Source: Bog-473 sp052148295
GTDB lineage: Bacteria > Actinomycetota > Acidimicrobiia > Acidimicrobiales > RAAP-2
DNA length: 21,455 nt
Reading direction: 5' to 3'
Assembly: GCA_052148295.1 (NCBI GenBank)
Contig: JBKQIP010000230.1
Coordinates: forward strand, 1 to 21,455
The notes beneath the pieces are model-generated. The model did not search any database. It was not told the DNA's origin and saw only the letters and a list, made by a program, of their open reading frames with translations. The position numbers and the translations under genes were made by a program. Shown here one piece after another: positions 1-7,719 of the stretch. Numbering within the stretch: position 1 is the first letter of the stretch; every line of letters begins with the position of its first letter.

Positions 1-6
1 GCGGAC

Positions 7-72
7 GGGCTGAGCGGGCGGATGGAGGGCCGACGGGCTGAGCGGGTGGGCGAAGCGGGCGGGCTGAGCGGG
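7..72. repeat. Short G-rich direct repeats upstream of the aldehyde dehydrogenase
   Basis: The 12-mer GGGCTGAGCGGG occurs three times, at 7-18, 35-46 and 61-72, with spacings of 28 and 26 bases and similar G-rich flanks. The block lies in the 173 non-coding bases before the aldehyde dehydrogenase. No open frame through it resembles a protein. It is probably low-complexity intergenic DNA; a regulatory role is not supported by anything else seen. Confidence 0.6.
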
Positions 73-173
73 CGGGCTGTCGTCGGCGGGGCCGGTGTGG
101 GTACCCTGGTGCGCAGCTGCACCGGCAGCGTGCAACGGGGGCCGCCGGGCGCCCACGGACCCAGGGAGGGCAC

Positions 174-1640
174 ATGGCGATTCGCGACTACGACCGCTTG
201 TTCATCGGCGGCGACTGGGTCGCTCCCGAGGGTACGGAGACCATCGGCGTGGTCTCGCCGAGCACCGAGGAGGTCATCGCGCGGGTGCCGGAGGGGACCG
301 AGGCCGACATCGACAAGGCGGTGGCGGCGGCCCGCACCGCTTTCGATCGGGGACCGTGGCCGCGCATGAGGCCGACGGAGCGCGCCGCCATCCTGGCCGC
401 CGTGGCGGCGCAGGTCACCGCCGAGATGGGCGACATGGCGGAGATCATCACGTCGGAGATGGGATCGCCCATCACCTTCTCGACCTTGGGACAGGTGCTG
501 GCGCCCACGATGATCTTCAACTACTACGCGGAGCTGGCCTCGACCTTCGCCTTCGACGAGGTGCGGGCCGGGGTGCTGAACCCCCAGGTCCTGGTGACCA
601 AGGAGCCGGTGGGCGTGGTGGGGGCCATCGCCCCGTGGAACGTGCCCCTCTTCATCGCCGCGGCGAAGCTGGCGCCCTCGCTGCTGGCCGGGTGCACCGT
701 CGTCTACAAGCCGGCCCCCGAGACCCCCTTCGACGCCTTCCGGCTGGCCGAGATCTTCGCCGACGCCGGGCTGCCCGAGGGCGTGCTCTCGGTGGTGCCG
801 GCCGGGCGCGAGGTCAGCGAGCACCTGGTCACCCACCCGGGCGTGGACAAGATCTCCTTCACCGGTTCGGGCGTGGGGGGCAAGCGCATCGGCGGGCTGT
901 GCGGCGAGCGGCTCAAGCGCTGCACGCTGGAGCTCGGCGGCAAGTCGGCGGCCATCATCTTGGACGACGCCGACCTGGCGACCACCGTGCCGGCCCTGCT
1001 GCCCAACGCCATCATGAACAACGGCCAGGCCTGCATCGCCCAGACCCGCATTCTGGCCCCACGCGCCCGCTACGACGAAGTGGTCGATGCCGTGGTGAGC
1101 GGCGTGGGGGCCCTGGTGGTCGGTGATCCCCTCGACCCGGCGACCGAGGTGGGCCCCGTGGTGGCCGAGCGGCAGCGGGCGCGCATCGAAGGCTACCTCG
1201 ACAGCGGCCGGGAGGAGGGAGCGACCGTGGCCATCGGCGGTGGGCGCCCGAGCGGGTTCGACAAGGGTTGGTACGTCGAGCCCACCGTGTTCACCCAGGT
1301 CGACAACAAGATGAGGATCGCCCAGGAGGAGATCTTCGGGCCCGTCCTCGTCGTCATCCCCTACGACGGCGACGAGCAGGCCGTCGAGATCGCCAACGAC
1401 TCGAACTACGGGCTGTGCGGCTCGGTGTGGACGGGCGACAACGACCGCGGTCTCGGCATCGCCCGCCAGGTCCGCACCGGCACCTACATGCTCAACGCGC
1501 CGGTGCCCATCGACTTCTCCACGCCGTTCGGCGGCTTCAAGGAGTCCGGGGTCGGGCGCGAGTTCGGCCCCGAGGGGCTGGACACCTTCTTGGAGAAGAA
1601 GTCCATCGCCCTGCCGGCGGAGTACAGGCCCGACATCTGA
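174..1640 (+). CDS. NAD(P)-dependent aldehyde dehydrogenase
   Basis: This is a 488-aa cytosolic enzyme of the aldehyde dehydrogenase superfamily, which oxidises aldehydes to carboxylic acids with NAD(P)+. Full family length is present. Visible elements are the PWN motif (Asn156), the cofactor lysine in VYKP (Lys179), FTGSGVGG at 229-236, the general base in LELGGK (Glu253), the nucleophile in NNGQACIA (Cys287) and EEIFGP (Glu386). The ATG is preceded by a GGGAGG Shine-Dalgarno at a good distance, which decides the start. The substrate cannot be read from the sequence; betaine-, vanillin- or aliphatic-aldehyde-type enzymes look alike here. No cofactor-partner gene is adjacent, and the next gene is convergent, so it appears to be transcribed alone. 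Codon use is strongly GC3-biased, like its neighbours to 7.7 kb. Confidence 0.96.
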   Translation: MAIRDYDRLFIGGDWVAPEGTETIGVVSPSTEEVIARVPEGTEADIDKAVAAARTAFDRGPWPRMRPTERAAILAAVAAQVTAEMGDMAEIITSEMGSPITFSTLGQVLAPTMIFNYYAELASTFAFDEVRAGVLNPQVLVTKEPVGVVGAIAPWNVPLFIAAAKLAPSLLAGCTVVYKPAPETPFDAFRLAEIFADAGLPEGVLSVVPAGREVSEHLVTHPGVDKISFTGSGVGGKRIGGLCGERLKRCTLELGGKSAAIILDDADLATTVPALLPNAIMNNGQACIAQTRILAPRARYDEVVDAVVSGVGALVVGDPLDPATEVGPVVAERQRARIEGYLDSGREEGATVAIGGGRPSGFDKGWYVEPTVFTQVDNKMRIAQEEIFGPVLVVIPYDGDEQAVEIANDSNYGLCGSVWTGDNDRGLGIARQVRTGTYMLNAPVPIDFSTPFGGFKESGVGREFGPEGLDTFLEKKSIALPAEYRPDI

Positions 1641-1654
1641 GCGGGATGGCCCGC
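1641..1654. terminator. Possible hairpin between convergent genes
   Basis: GCGGG (1641-1645) and CCCGC (1650-1654) can form a 5-bp stem with a 4-nt loop directly after the aldehyde dehydrogenase stop and before the convergent CHAP gene. There is no T-tract, so this is weak support for a terminator. Confidence 0.25.
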
Positions 1655-1673
1655 GCCGGCCGGGGGGCGAGGG

Positions 1674-2324
1674 TCAGGTGCCGGGCGCCGGCTCCGAGGG
1701 CGAGACGTACCCCGACAGCGCGCCGCCGCCTCTCACGTCGGCGTAGGCCTCGTTGTTCTCGGCCTCGACCACGCTGAAGCCCGTGCGGTCCCCGTCGCCG
1801 TTGATCACGTCGGGCGCGTCGTCGCTGGCGCCGGGGCCCGTGACGATGGCCACGTGCGCCGCGGTGTCCGCCGCGGCGTTCAGGCCGTACACCGCCACGT
1901 CACCGGTGCGGGGCTGGTAGTGCGAGCCCACCGGATGCCACGTCCCGTGATCGACGCCCCACTCGTAGAAGCTGGCGGCACTGGAGTTGAGGTACCCCGG
2001 GGCCAGCTCGTAGGTGACCTCGGCCCCGGCCTGCTTCCAGACCCAGGCCGCGAAGTCGGCGCACCATTCCTCGGAATAGTTGCCGTTGCCGCAATCCGAG
2101 CCGGCGTACCAGTACGCGCTGAAGCGGTTGCAATAGCTATTAGAAGGGTCGGTCTGGTAGCCCACCTGGCTCTGGGCCACGGCCAGGATCCGGGCCTGCA
2201 GCGGGCTCAGGGGTGGACCGCTGAGCGCCCGCGTCACCGCCACCAGGATGGCGATCAGGGCGGCCAGGATGGCGATGTCCCTGAGCAAGCCGTGCCGTCT
2301 CCGGGACTTCGAAGACCGCGGCAC
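1674..2324 (-). CDS. Membrane-anchored CHAP-domain peptidase/amidase
   Basis: This 216-aa protein has a basic N-terminus (SKSRRRH), one transmembrane or signal-anchor helix at about 15-33, and an extracytoplasmic CHAP domain at about 45-180. CHAP domains cleave peptidoglycan peptide or amide bonds with a Cys-His dyad. Here the probable nucleophile is Cys88 in EEWCADFAAW, the His is His157 in AAHVAIV, and the third polar residue is Asn175 or Asp177 in NGDGD. Two further cysteines (65 and 78) could form a disulfide outside the cell. The start is GTG; no in-frame ATG or GTG lies close upstream and no convincing Shine-Dalgarno is seen. A possible -10 box (TACCCT, minus strand, 2375-2380) lies upstream. 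A role in cell-wall remodelling is inferred from the domain. Confidence 0.88.
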   Translation of the reverse strand: MPRSSKSRRRHGLLRDIAILAALIAILVAVTRALSGPPLSPLQARILAVAQSQVGYQTDPSNSYCNRFSAYWYAGSDCGNGNYSEEWCADFAAWVWKQAGAEVTYELAPGYLNSSAASFYEWGVDHGTWHPVGSHYQPRTGDVAVYGLNAAADTAAHVAIVTGPGASDDAPDVINGDGDRTGFSVVEAENNEAYADVRGGGALSGYVSPSEPAPGT

Positions 2325-2488
2325 TGGACGGGGCGTGGGCGCGGGAGGGGGTCGGGAGGGACTCAGAATCGTCCAGGGTATTGCCCCCCGGCCGCAATTG
2401 AACAGCGGTCGGAATCTGCGAGGATGGGGCGTTCCCGCCGATCGGTGTGGGGGGCGGACGGGCGTGCGAGGCCTAGGGGACTTCCTGC

Positions 2489-4519
2489 ATGAATGACGAG
2501 GTGAGCGACGTATCGCACCAGCGTGTGCCCTACCTCCCCGGTCTCGACGGTGTGCGGGCCTTCGCCGTGTTGGCCGTGATGATCTACCACGGTGGTCTCT
2601 CCCTGGCCCCGGGCGGCTTCCTCGGGGTGGACACGTTCTTCGTCCTCTCGGGCTTCCTCATCACGTCGTTGCTGGTCTCGGAGTGGCAGGGGACATCGAC
2701 GATCCGCCTCGGTGCCTTCTGGGCCCGGCGGGCCCGCCGGCTCCTGCCCGCCCTCTTCTTGATGATGCTCTTCGTGGCCTTCTACGCCTCGGTCATCGTG
2801 CCCCGGGGTACCTATCCCGGGTTGCGGCTCGATGCCCTGTCCACCCTGCTCTACGTGAGCAACTGGCACTTCCTGCTCTCGGGCACCAATTACTTCGCCC
2901 AGACGGGGCTGCCGTCACCGCTGCTGCACACCTGGTCCCTGGCCGTCGAGGAGCAGTTCTACTTCGTCTGGCCCCTGGTGATCCTGGGGCTCCTGCGCCT
3001 GACCCGCAGCCTGCGCGTGCTCCTGGCCGTGAGCGTCGCCGCCGCCGTCACCTCGGCGGTGCTGATGTACCTCCTCTACACCCCGGCCTCCACCAACCTG
3101 GTCTACTTCAGCACCGACACCCGGTCGCAGTGCATCTTCATCGGGGCGGCGCTGTCCCTCGGCCTGCTCCTGTTCGCCCGGCGGGCCCACGCGTCGGGGG
3201 CGGCCCCCGGGGCCATGTGGCGGCCCGGGGGCGGGCGGGGACGGTCGGCCTGTGCCGTGATCGGCGTCGTGGGGGCGGCCGTGACGCTCGCCATCTGGGT
3301 CTGGACCGATTCGGTGTCGTCGTTCCCCTTCACCGGCGGGATCTTCGTGGTGGGCCTGGGCACGGCCGGCGTCATCCTCTCCGTGGTCGGCGCGCCGACG
3401 AGCCCGGTGCCCCGCTTCTTGTCCCTGGCGCCGCTGCGCTACATCGGGCAGATCTCCTACGGGCTCTACATCTGGCACTGGCCCCTCTTCATCTGGGTCG
3501 ACGAGGCTCGTACCGGGCTCTCGGGGTACGCGCTCTTCGCGGTCCGCCTGGCGGTCACCTTCGCCGTCGCCGTGGCGTCGTACCACCTGGTCGAACGGCC
3601 CATACGTCGCCGGACGTTCCTGAAGAACTGGCGCGCCCGGGTGGCGGTGCCGGTCGCCGTGGGCCTCGTGCTGGTGGCCACCGTGGTGGCCACCACGGTG
3701 CCGGTGGCCGCCACCGCGTCGGTGCTGGGCAAGGGCCCGGCGTCGGCGCCAGCCCAGGGACCACCGGTGCACGTGCTGCTGATCGGGGACTCGACGGCGC
3801 TGACGCTGGGCTTGGGACTGGGCGAACCGGCCGTCCAGTCGAAGTACGGCTACGTCCTGGACGACCAGGGGATCCTCGGGTGCGGTGTGGTCGTCGGACC
3901 CGAGATCGAGCTGCTGGGTCAGCCGGCGGACTCGGCGATGCCCTGCAACGGCGCCACCCCGGCGCCGGGCACGCCGCTGGCTCAGCAGCCCTTCGCGGTG
4001 CAGTGGAAGGCCGAGATGGCCGCCACCCATCCCAACGTGGTGGTGCTCTTGGCCGGGCGTTGGGAAGACGTCAACCGCGTGTACCAGGGCAAGTGGACCA
4101 ACATCTTGAACCCGACGTTCGCCCGCTACGTGAAGCAACAGCTGGAGGCCGCCTCGAACCTGGTCACCGCCACGGGGGCGAACATGGTGTTCCTGACGGC
4201 GCCCTGCACCGATGAGGGCGAGCAGCTCGACGGCGCGCCGTGGCCCGAGGACTCGCCGGCCCGGTTGGCGGAGTACAACCGTCTGGTGCGACAGGTGGCG
4301 GCCGAGCACCCCACGACCGACTCCGTGGTCGATCTGGACGCCACCGTCTGCCCGAACGGCACCTTCACGCCGACCTACAAGGGCGTCACCATCCGCCGGC
4401 CCGACGGCGTCCACTTCACCACACCGGCGGGCCCCGTCCTGGCCCCGGTGCTCATGCCGCCCATTCTGGCCTCGGGCCGGGCGCAGATGGCCCGGGTGGC
4501 CGCATCACGAGCCGGGTGA
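2489..4519 (+). CDS. OafA/YrhL-type membrane acyltransferase with C-terminal SGNH domain
   Basis: This 676-aa protein joins an N-terminal acyltransferase-3 domain to a C-terminal extracytoplasmic SGNH-hydrolase-like domain, the layout of OafA/OatA-type O-acetyltransferases that modify cell-surface sugars. The membrane part (about 15-415) opens with PGLDGVRAFAVLAVMIYHGG, holding the conserved Arg and His (His34), and has about ten hydrophobic helices. RYIGQISYGLYIWHWPLF (about 313-330) is typical of the last part of the family domain. The SGNH part shows GDS (433-435, catalytic Ser435) and DGVH (Asp639, His642). Fused acyltransferase-3/SGNH proteins transfer acyl groups to peptidoglycan, lipopolysaccharide or other glycans; the acceptor here is unknown. 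ATG is taken as the start because AGGGG lies about 9 bases upstream. The 3' end overlaps the convergent lipoprotein gene by 15 bases. Confidence 0.93.
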   Translation: MNDEVSDVSHQRVPYLPGLDGVRAFAVLAVMIYHGGLSLAPGGFLGVDTFFVLSGFLITSLLVSEWQGTSTIRLGAFWARRARRLLPALFLMMLFVAFYASVIVPRGTYPGLRLDALSTLLYVSNWHFLLSGTNYFAQTGLPSPLLHTWSLAVEEQFYFVWPLVILGLLRLTRSLRVLLAVSVAAAVTSAVLMYLLYTPASTNLVYFSTDTRSQCIFIGAALSLGLLLFARRAHASGAAPGAMWRPGGGRGRSACAVIGVVGAAVTLAIWVWTDSVSSFPFTGGIFVVGLGTAGVILSVVGAPTSPVPRFLSLAPLRYIGQISYGLYIWHWPLFIWVDEARTGLSGYALFAVRLAVTFAVAVASYHLVERPIRRRTFLKNWRARVAVPVAVGLVLVATVVATTVPVAATASVLGKGPASAPAQGPPVHVLLIGDSTALTLGLGLGEPAVQSKYGYVLDDQGILGCGVVVGPEIELLGQPADSAMPCNGATPAPGTPLAQQPFAVQWKAEMAATHPNVVVLLAGRWEDVNRVYQGKWTNILNPTFARYVKQQLEAASNLVTATGANMVFLTAPCTDEGEQLDGAPWPEDSPARLAEYNRLVRQVAAEHPTTDSVVDLDATVCPNGTFTPTYKGVTIRRPDGVHFTTPAGPVLAPVLMPPILASGRAQMARVAASRAG

Positions 4520-4936
4520 CCCCTGGGGGTTGACGTTCTGCGGCGTCGTGCCCGGCGCCTCGGGATTCTGCGGATTGACATTCGGATTGGTGTCGGCCGC
4601 GATGCATTGGGCCCGGAGGGCCGGGATGAGGTGTGGCTCGTCGACCCACGCACTCTCGGACAGGGTCGTCATCAACGAGTTCCACGATCCGTCGTCCGAC
4701 GTGGCCGCCGCCGCCAGCGGGAGCGCGGCCCGCAGCTCGGCGTTGGCCTGATTCTGGAGATCGACGACGACCGCGGCGGACGTGCCCGGGCGCAGGGACA
4801 GGGCGTAGTCGTGCAGGGAGCTGTTGACGTGCACGCAGGCCTGTCGGGCCAGGTTCAATCCGCTCTGCTGGCTGCAGGCGCTGAGTCCGAGCGTGGCACC
4901 GAGGGCAACGGCACCCAGAGCGAGCAGCCGGCGCAC
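4505..4936 (-). CDS. Small lipoprotein of unknown function
   Basis: This 143-aa protein has a classic lipoprotein signal peptide: basic MRR, a hydrophobic stretch, and lipobox LSAC ending at Cys21. It should be lipid-anchored outside the membrane. The mature part has two more cysteines (34 and about 110) that could pair, a helical middle, and an Asn/Pro/Gly-rich tail (NPNVNPQNPEAPG). I do not recognise a family. It starts with GTG one base after the TGA of the upstream 185-aa gene (TGA-G-GTG), so the two are almost certainly co-transcribed and translationally coupled. Its 3' end overlaps the convergent acyltransferase gene by 15 bases. A link to the cell envelope is inferred only from the anchor and the neighbour. 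Confidence 0.82.
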   Translation of the reverse strand: MRRLLALGAVALGATLGLSACSQQSGLNLARQACVHVNSSLHDYALSLRPGTSAAVVVDLQNQANAELRAALPLAAAATSDDGSWNSLMTTLSESAWVDEPHLIPALRAQCIAADTNPNVNPQNPEAPGTTPQNVNPQGSPGS

Positions 4937-4937
4937 C

Positions 4938-5495
4938 TCAGCGGAGCCAGCCGTCCGCTGACTCGAGAAGGAAGCGGCTCACGGCCAGGGCACGATCGAA
5001 CACGTCGCAGAGGAGCTCCTCGCCCCCGAGCACGCGGGCGAGCGACACGGGATGGCGCGCCACGATGCTGAGCCGTCGTTCGGAACCGTCGGTGGCGCTG
5101 GCGAAGGAGTCGATGGCCGACACCTCGAGGGGGAGCTCGATACCACCCACGCCGGCCAGGTCGATGGCCAGGCGCAGCAGGTCGGGTCCGCTGGGCAGGG
5201 GCGGGAGGGCCCAGGTGAAGGTCAGGGGAAAGTGGAATTCGTCGGGCGGCTCCTCCTCGTCGGACAGGAGCACCACGGCATCCTCGAAGGAGAGCAGGAC
5301 GCGTGGATCGACGTCGAGCGCCAGGTGGAGGTCCAGCGGACCGCCGCACCCCTCCTCGGGGTGGAGGTCGACCTCCCACACCTGGCGCAAGGAGTAGGTC
5401 TCGACGAAGTGACGCTCGTCGTGGACGTGGAACCCGTGGTCGACCGAGTGATCCTTCAGATCGGCGACGTAGCCGGCGACATCGATGGCTGCCAC
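4938..5495 (-). CDS. Conserved-looking protein of unknown function (185 aa)
   Basis: I do not recognise this 185-aa protein. It is acidic with no signal peptide or membrane segment, so it is probably cytosolic. It looks like an alternating beta-rich fold: LHPEEGCGGPLDLHLALDVD, then FHFPLTFTWALPP, then a leucine-rich helix (DLLRLAIDLAG) and a C-terminal helical part (GEELLCDVFDRALAVSRFLL). Codon use matches the neighbouring real genes and the frame is open over its whole length, which supports coding. The start is GTG; a TAGGCT box lies 9 bases upstream, so the leader is absent or very short. It is divergent from the IMPase-like gene and is followed one base later by a lipoprotein gene that it probably drives. 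Confidence 0.78.
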   Translation of the reverse strand: MAAIDVAGYVADLKDHSVDHGFHVHDERHFVETYSLRQVWEVDLHPEEGCGGPLDLHLALDVDPRVLLSFEDAVVLLSDEEEPPDEFHFPLTFTWALPPLPSGPDLLRLAIDLAGVGGIELPLEVSAIDSFASATDGSERRLSIVARHPVSLARVLGGEELLCDVFDRALAVSRFLLESADGWLR

Positions 5496-5504
5496 AGGGC
5501 AGCC

Positions 5505-5510
5505 AGCCTA
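5505..5510 (-). promoter_or_regulatory. Putative -10 box of the 185-aa/lipoprotein operon
   Basis: TAGGCT on the minus strand fits the actinobacterial TANNNT -10 consensus and lies 9 bases before the GTG start. It lies in the 51-base divergent gap shared with the IMPase-like gene. No clear -35 is seen. Confidence 0.4.
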
Positions 5511-5532
5511 ATAGGGAACGATGGAACCCAAG

Positions 5533-5538
5533 TAGGGT
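5533..5538 (+). promoter_or_regulatory. Putative -10 box of the IMPase-like operon
   Basis: TAGGGT lies 8 bases before the in-frame GTG at 5547. This matches a TANNNT -10 with an absent or nearly absent leader. It faces the TAGGCT box of the divergent operon, so the two promoters overlap within about 35 bases. Confidence 0.4.
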
Positions 5539-5546
5539 TCGCCACC

Positions 5547-6287
5547 GTGGACGAGGTCCGGCTGCTCACGGTGCTCGACGACGCAGTGGCGGCGGTCCGG
5601 CACGCGTTGGACGAGCTCGACGACTGGGGCCCGGCGGGGACCCGACCCGGTCAGTACCACCTCGATCTGGCGGCCGACGCCGCCGCCCTCCCGATCCTCC
5701 GTGGGGCCGGGCTGGCCGTGCTGTCGGAAGAGTCGGGCGTGACCGGCCGGCCGGCCACCGGGCTGCTGGCCGTGATCGACCCGGTGGACGGTTCGACCAA
5801 CGCCCACCGGGGAATTCCGTTCTACGCCACCAGCATCTGCGTGCTCGATGCCGATGGGCCTCTGGTCGGCGTCGTGGTGAACCTGTCCACCGGCGCCCGC
5901 TTCGCGGCCGTGCGGGGCGGCGGCGCCACGTGCGACGGCGCCGCGCTGGCGCCGTCGGGATGCCGGGACCTGGCGGCGGCCATCGTGGGGATCTCGGGAT
6001 TCCCCGGACATCACCCCGGCTGGGCGCAGTTCCGGGCGCTCGGCGCCGCCTCGTTGGAATTCTGCGCCGTGGCCGGTGGCTTCCTCGATGCCTACATGGT
6101 GGTCGGCCGGAGCACGCTCTTCGGGTGGGACTACCTGGCCGGCCTCTTGGTCTGCCGGGAGGCCGGCGCCGTCGTGGTCGACCGCGACGGCGCCGAGCCC
6201 GTGGTGCGGGACGCCGTGGCGCGCCGACCGATCGTGGCGGCCACGCCGGAACTGGCGGCGCGGCTGATGGGGGAGGGTGGGCTGTGA
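5547..6287 (+). CDS. Inositol monophosphatase-family phosphatase
   Basis: This 246-aa enzyme belongs to the IMPase/FBPase/CysQ superfamily of Mg2+-dependent phosphomonoesterases. Metal-site motifs are all present: EES at 61-63, DPVDGSTN at 78-85 and WDYLAGLLVCREAG at 194-207. The frame is open far upstream, but the sequence before 5547 overlaps the divergent gene and does not look like a protein. GTG 5547, next to a TANNNT box, is the best start. The substrate could be inositol phosphate, histidinol phosphate, PAP or a sugar bisphosphate; the sequence does not decide. It is the first gene of a tight operon: its stop overlaps the next start in GTGA. The helix after DPVDGSTN (AHRGIPFYATSI) is typical of the family. 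Confidence 0.9.
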   Translation: MDEVRLLTVLDDAVAAVRHALDELDDWGPAGTRPGQYHLDLAADAAALPILRGAGLAVLSEESGVTGRPATGLLAVIDPVDGSTNAHRGIPFYATSICVLDADGPLVGVVVNLSTGARFAAVRGGGATCDGAALAPSGCRDLAAAIVGISGFPGHHPGWAQFRALGAASLEFCAVAGGFLDAYMVVGRSTLFGWDYLAGLLVCREAGAVVVDRDGAEPVVRDAVARRPIVAATPELAARLMGEGGL

Positions 6288-7141
6288 CCACCGAGGGGGC
6301 CACGTTGGCCCGCAAGACGTGGCGGACGGTGGAGCCGCTCCACGGGATGATCTACTTCGTCCCCGAGGCGGCGGAGGCCTATGCCCGACTGGGGGTCACC
6401 GGCCGGGACGGGTACTTCGCGTCGCGCGCGGCCCCCATGGGGGCGGTGGCGGCCGAAGTGGTCATCGCCACGTTCTACAACTTCAATCCGGAGCTGGTGC
6501 ACGCGGCCATCCCGCGGGCGTGGGTGAGCACCACCACCGACGCGCTGCTGGCGGCCCGCTTCGCCGCCGCCGACGGCGCGCTCCGGCGCCTCCTCGGCGA
6601 CGACGTCGTCACGTCGGAGGAGATGCGCCGGGCGGCCGAACTGGCCCGGGTGGCGGCCGGGGAGGCCGCGAGACGCACCGAGGGCCGCCCGTTGTGTGCC
6701 GGGCACGCCCGCGTGCCGTGGCCCGACGCACCCCATCTGGTGCTGTGGCACGCCCAGTCCATCCTCCGCGAGTATCGAGGCGATGCCCACGTCGCGCTGC
6801 TCGTGACCCACGGGCTCTCGGGCATCGACGCGTTGCTCACCCATGCCGCGACGGGCGAGCTGCCGGCGCACCTCCTGCGCTCCACCCGCGGCTGGCCGGC
6901 GGCGGACTGGGAGGCCGCGGGCGCCTCGCTGCGCCGGCGGGGTTGGTTGGCCGAGAGCGATGCCGGCGCCGAGGGACTGCGTCTCACCGATTGGGGCGCC
7001 GCCCGACGGCAGGACATCGAGGCCGGGACGGACGACCTGTCGGCGCCGCCGTACCTCGCGCTGGGCGAGGAGGGCTGCGCCGAGCTCCGCGCCCTGACCC
7101 GCCCCTGGAGCCGGGTGCTCTCCGAGGTCCTGTTTCGTTGA
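6284..7141 (+). CDS. SCO6745-family (SalK-like) protein
   Basis: This 285-aa cytosolic protein resembles the actinobacterial SCO6745 family, also described as SalK-like with helix-turn-helix character. Recognised features are the opening LARKTWRTVEPLHGMIYFVPEA, the central FYNFNPELVHAAIPRAW, the WHAQSILREYRGDAHVALL segment around 145-165, and a winged-helix-like C-terminal part (LRRRGWLAESDAGAEGLRLT). The biochemical role is not established to my knowledge; the C-terminal part resembles a MarR-type wing, but a DNA-binding role is unproven. It starts at GTG in a 4-base GTGA overlap with the phosphatase stop and ends in a TTGA overlap with the next start, so translation of the three genes is coupled. 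Confidence 0.85.
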   Translation: MTTEGATLARKTWRTVEPLHGMIYFVPEAAEAYARLGVTGRDGYFASRAAPMGAVAAEVVIATFYNFNPELVHAAIPRAWVSTTTDALLAARFAAADGALRRLLGDDVVTSEEMRRAAELARVAAGEAARRTEGRPLCAGHARVPWPDAPHLVLWHAQSILREYRGDAHVALLVTHGLSGIDALLTHAATGELPAHLLRSTRGWPAADWEAAGASLRRRGWLAESDAGAEGLRLTDWGAARRQDIEAGTDDLSAPPYLALGEEGCAELRALTRPWSRVLSEVLFR

Positions 7142-7683
7142 CCCCGTCCGGGCCGACCTCGTCCGGGCGCCACCGGCGCGTGGTCGCGGCGGTGGCGGTC
7201 AGCGCCGTGGCGGTCAGCGCCGTGGCGGTGGTGCTCGTGATCCTGCGGGGGACGGGAGGTCACCCCGGCGGTGACCCCGGTGGGCGGGTCCTCGGGAGGC
7301 TCGAGGGGATCACCTCGGCCGTCCCCGCCGGAGCCTCCGGGATCGCCGTCCACACCATCGGCGCGGCCTGGCTCCCCGCCTGCCCGAGCATCCCCGGGTC
7401 GCACGCCGGTTGGGGGGAGGACCTGGTGAGCGTGAGCTTCGAGGACACCCGACCCCCGGGCGCCGTGATCGCGCAGGTGGACGCCGGGCTTCGCCGCCAG
7501 GGTTGGTTGCGCCACGACGTGGCGACGGACCGCCAGCAGGGCCGGATCGCCCACTGGACACGGCGGGTACCGGGCGGTCCACGGGCCGGTGCGTTCGCCT
7601 ATCCCGTCCCGACCGGTTCGAACCACTGGTTCATGACGGCGAGCTGGCAGCCTCCGGGACCGGTCGACGAGGGTTGCCCGTGA
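7138..7683 (+). CDS. Small membrane-anchored protein of unknown function
   Basis: This 181-aa protein has a short basic N-terminus (GRHRR), one strongly hydrophobic helix at about 14-35 made of Ala/Val repeats, and an extracytoplasmic domain of about 145 residues. No family is recognised. The outer domain has two regularly placed cysteines, one early (WLPACPS) and one at the end (EGCP), and several Trp residues. A TTG start is chosen because it forms a 4-base TTGA overlap with the stop of the SCO6745-like gene, mirroring the GTGA overlap before it. A GTG at 7180 is the alternative but would remove most of the N-terminal basic segment. It ends next to a hairpin facing the convergent GNAT gene. 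Confidence 0.75.
   Translation: MTPSGPTSSGRHRRVVAAVAVSAVAVSAVAVVLVILRGTGGHPGGDPGGRVLGRLEGITSAVPAGASGIAVHTIGAAWLPACPSIPGSHAGWGEDLVSVSFEDTRPPGAVIAQVDAGLRRQGWLRHDVATDRQQGRIAHWTRRVPGGPRAGAFAYPVPTGSNHWFMTASWQPPGPVDEGCP
7192..7229 (+). repeat. 15-bp tandem repeat inside the transmembrane segment
   Basis: GTGGCGGTCAGCGCC occurs at 7192-7206 and 7207-7221, followed by a partial third copy GTGGCGGT at 7222-7229. It encodes VAVSA-VAVSA-VAV in the membrane helix, so copy number changes would alter helix length in frame. Confidence 0.85.
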
Positions 7684-7699
7684 ACGCCGTCAGCGTGCG

Positions 7700-7719
7700 G
7701 TGAACCCGGAGCGGTTCAC
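7700..7719. terminator. Hairpin between convergent genes, possible bidirectional terminator
   Basis: GTGAACC (7700-7706) and GGTTCAC (7713-7719) form a perfect 7-bp stem with a 6-nt loop between the plus-strand operon end at 7683 and the minus-strand GNAT gene. The right arm covers the GNAT stop codon. No T-tract follows on either strand. Confidence 0.45.

Noticed and set aside
2915..4414. Minus-strand 499-codon open frame
   Set aside because: It is the reverse shadow of the acyltransferase gene; high GC3 on one strand leaves few stops on the other. Its sequence is Arg/Gly/His-rich and featureless.
5052..5546. Upstream extension of the IMPase-like frame
   Set aside because: The extension overlaps the well-supported 185-aa gene on the other strand and does not resemble the family N-terminus; GTG 5547 is better.
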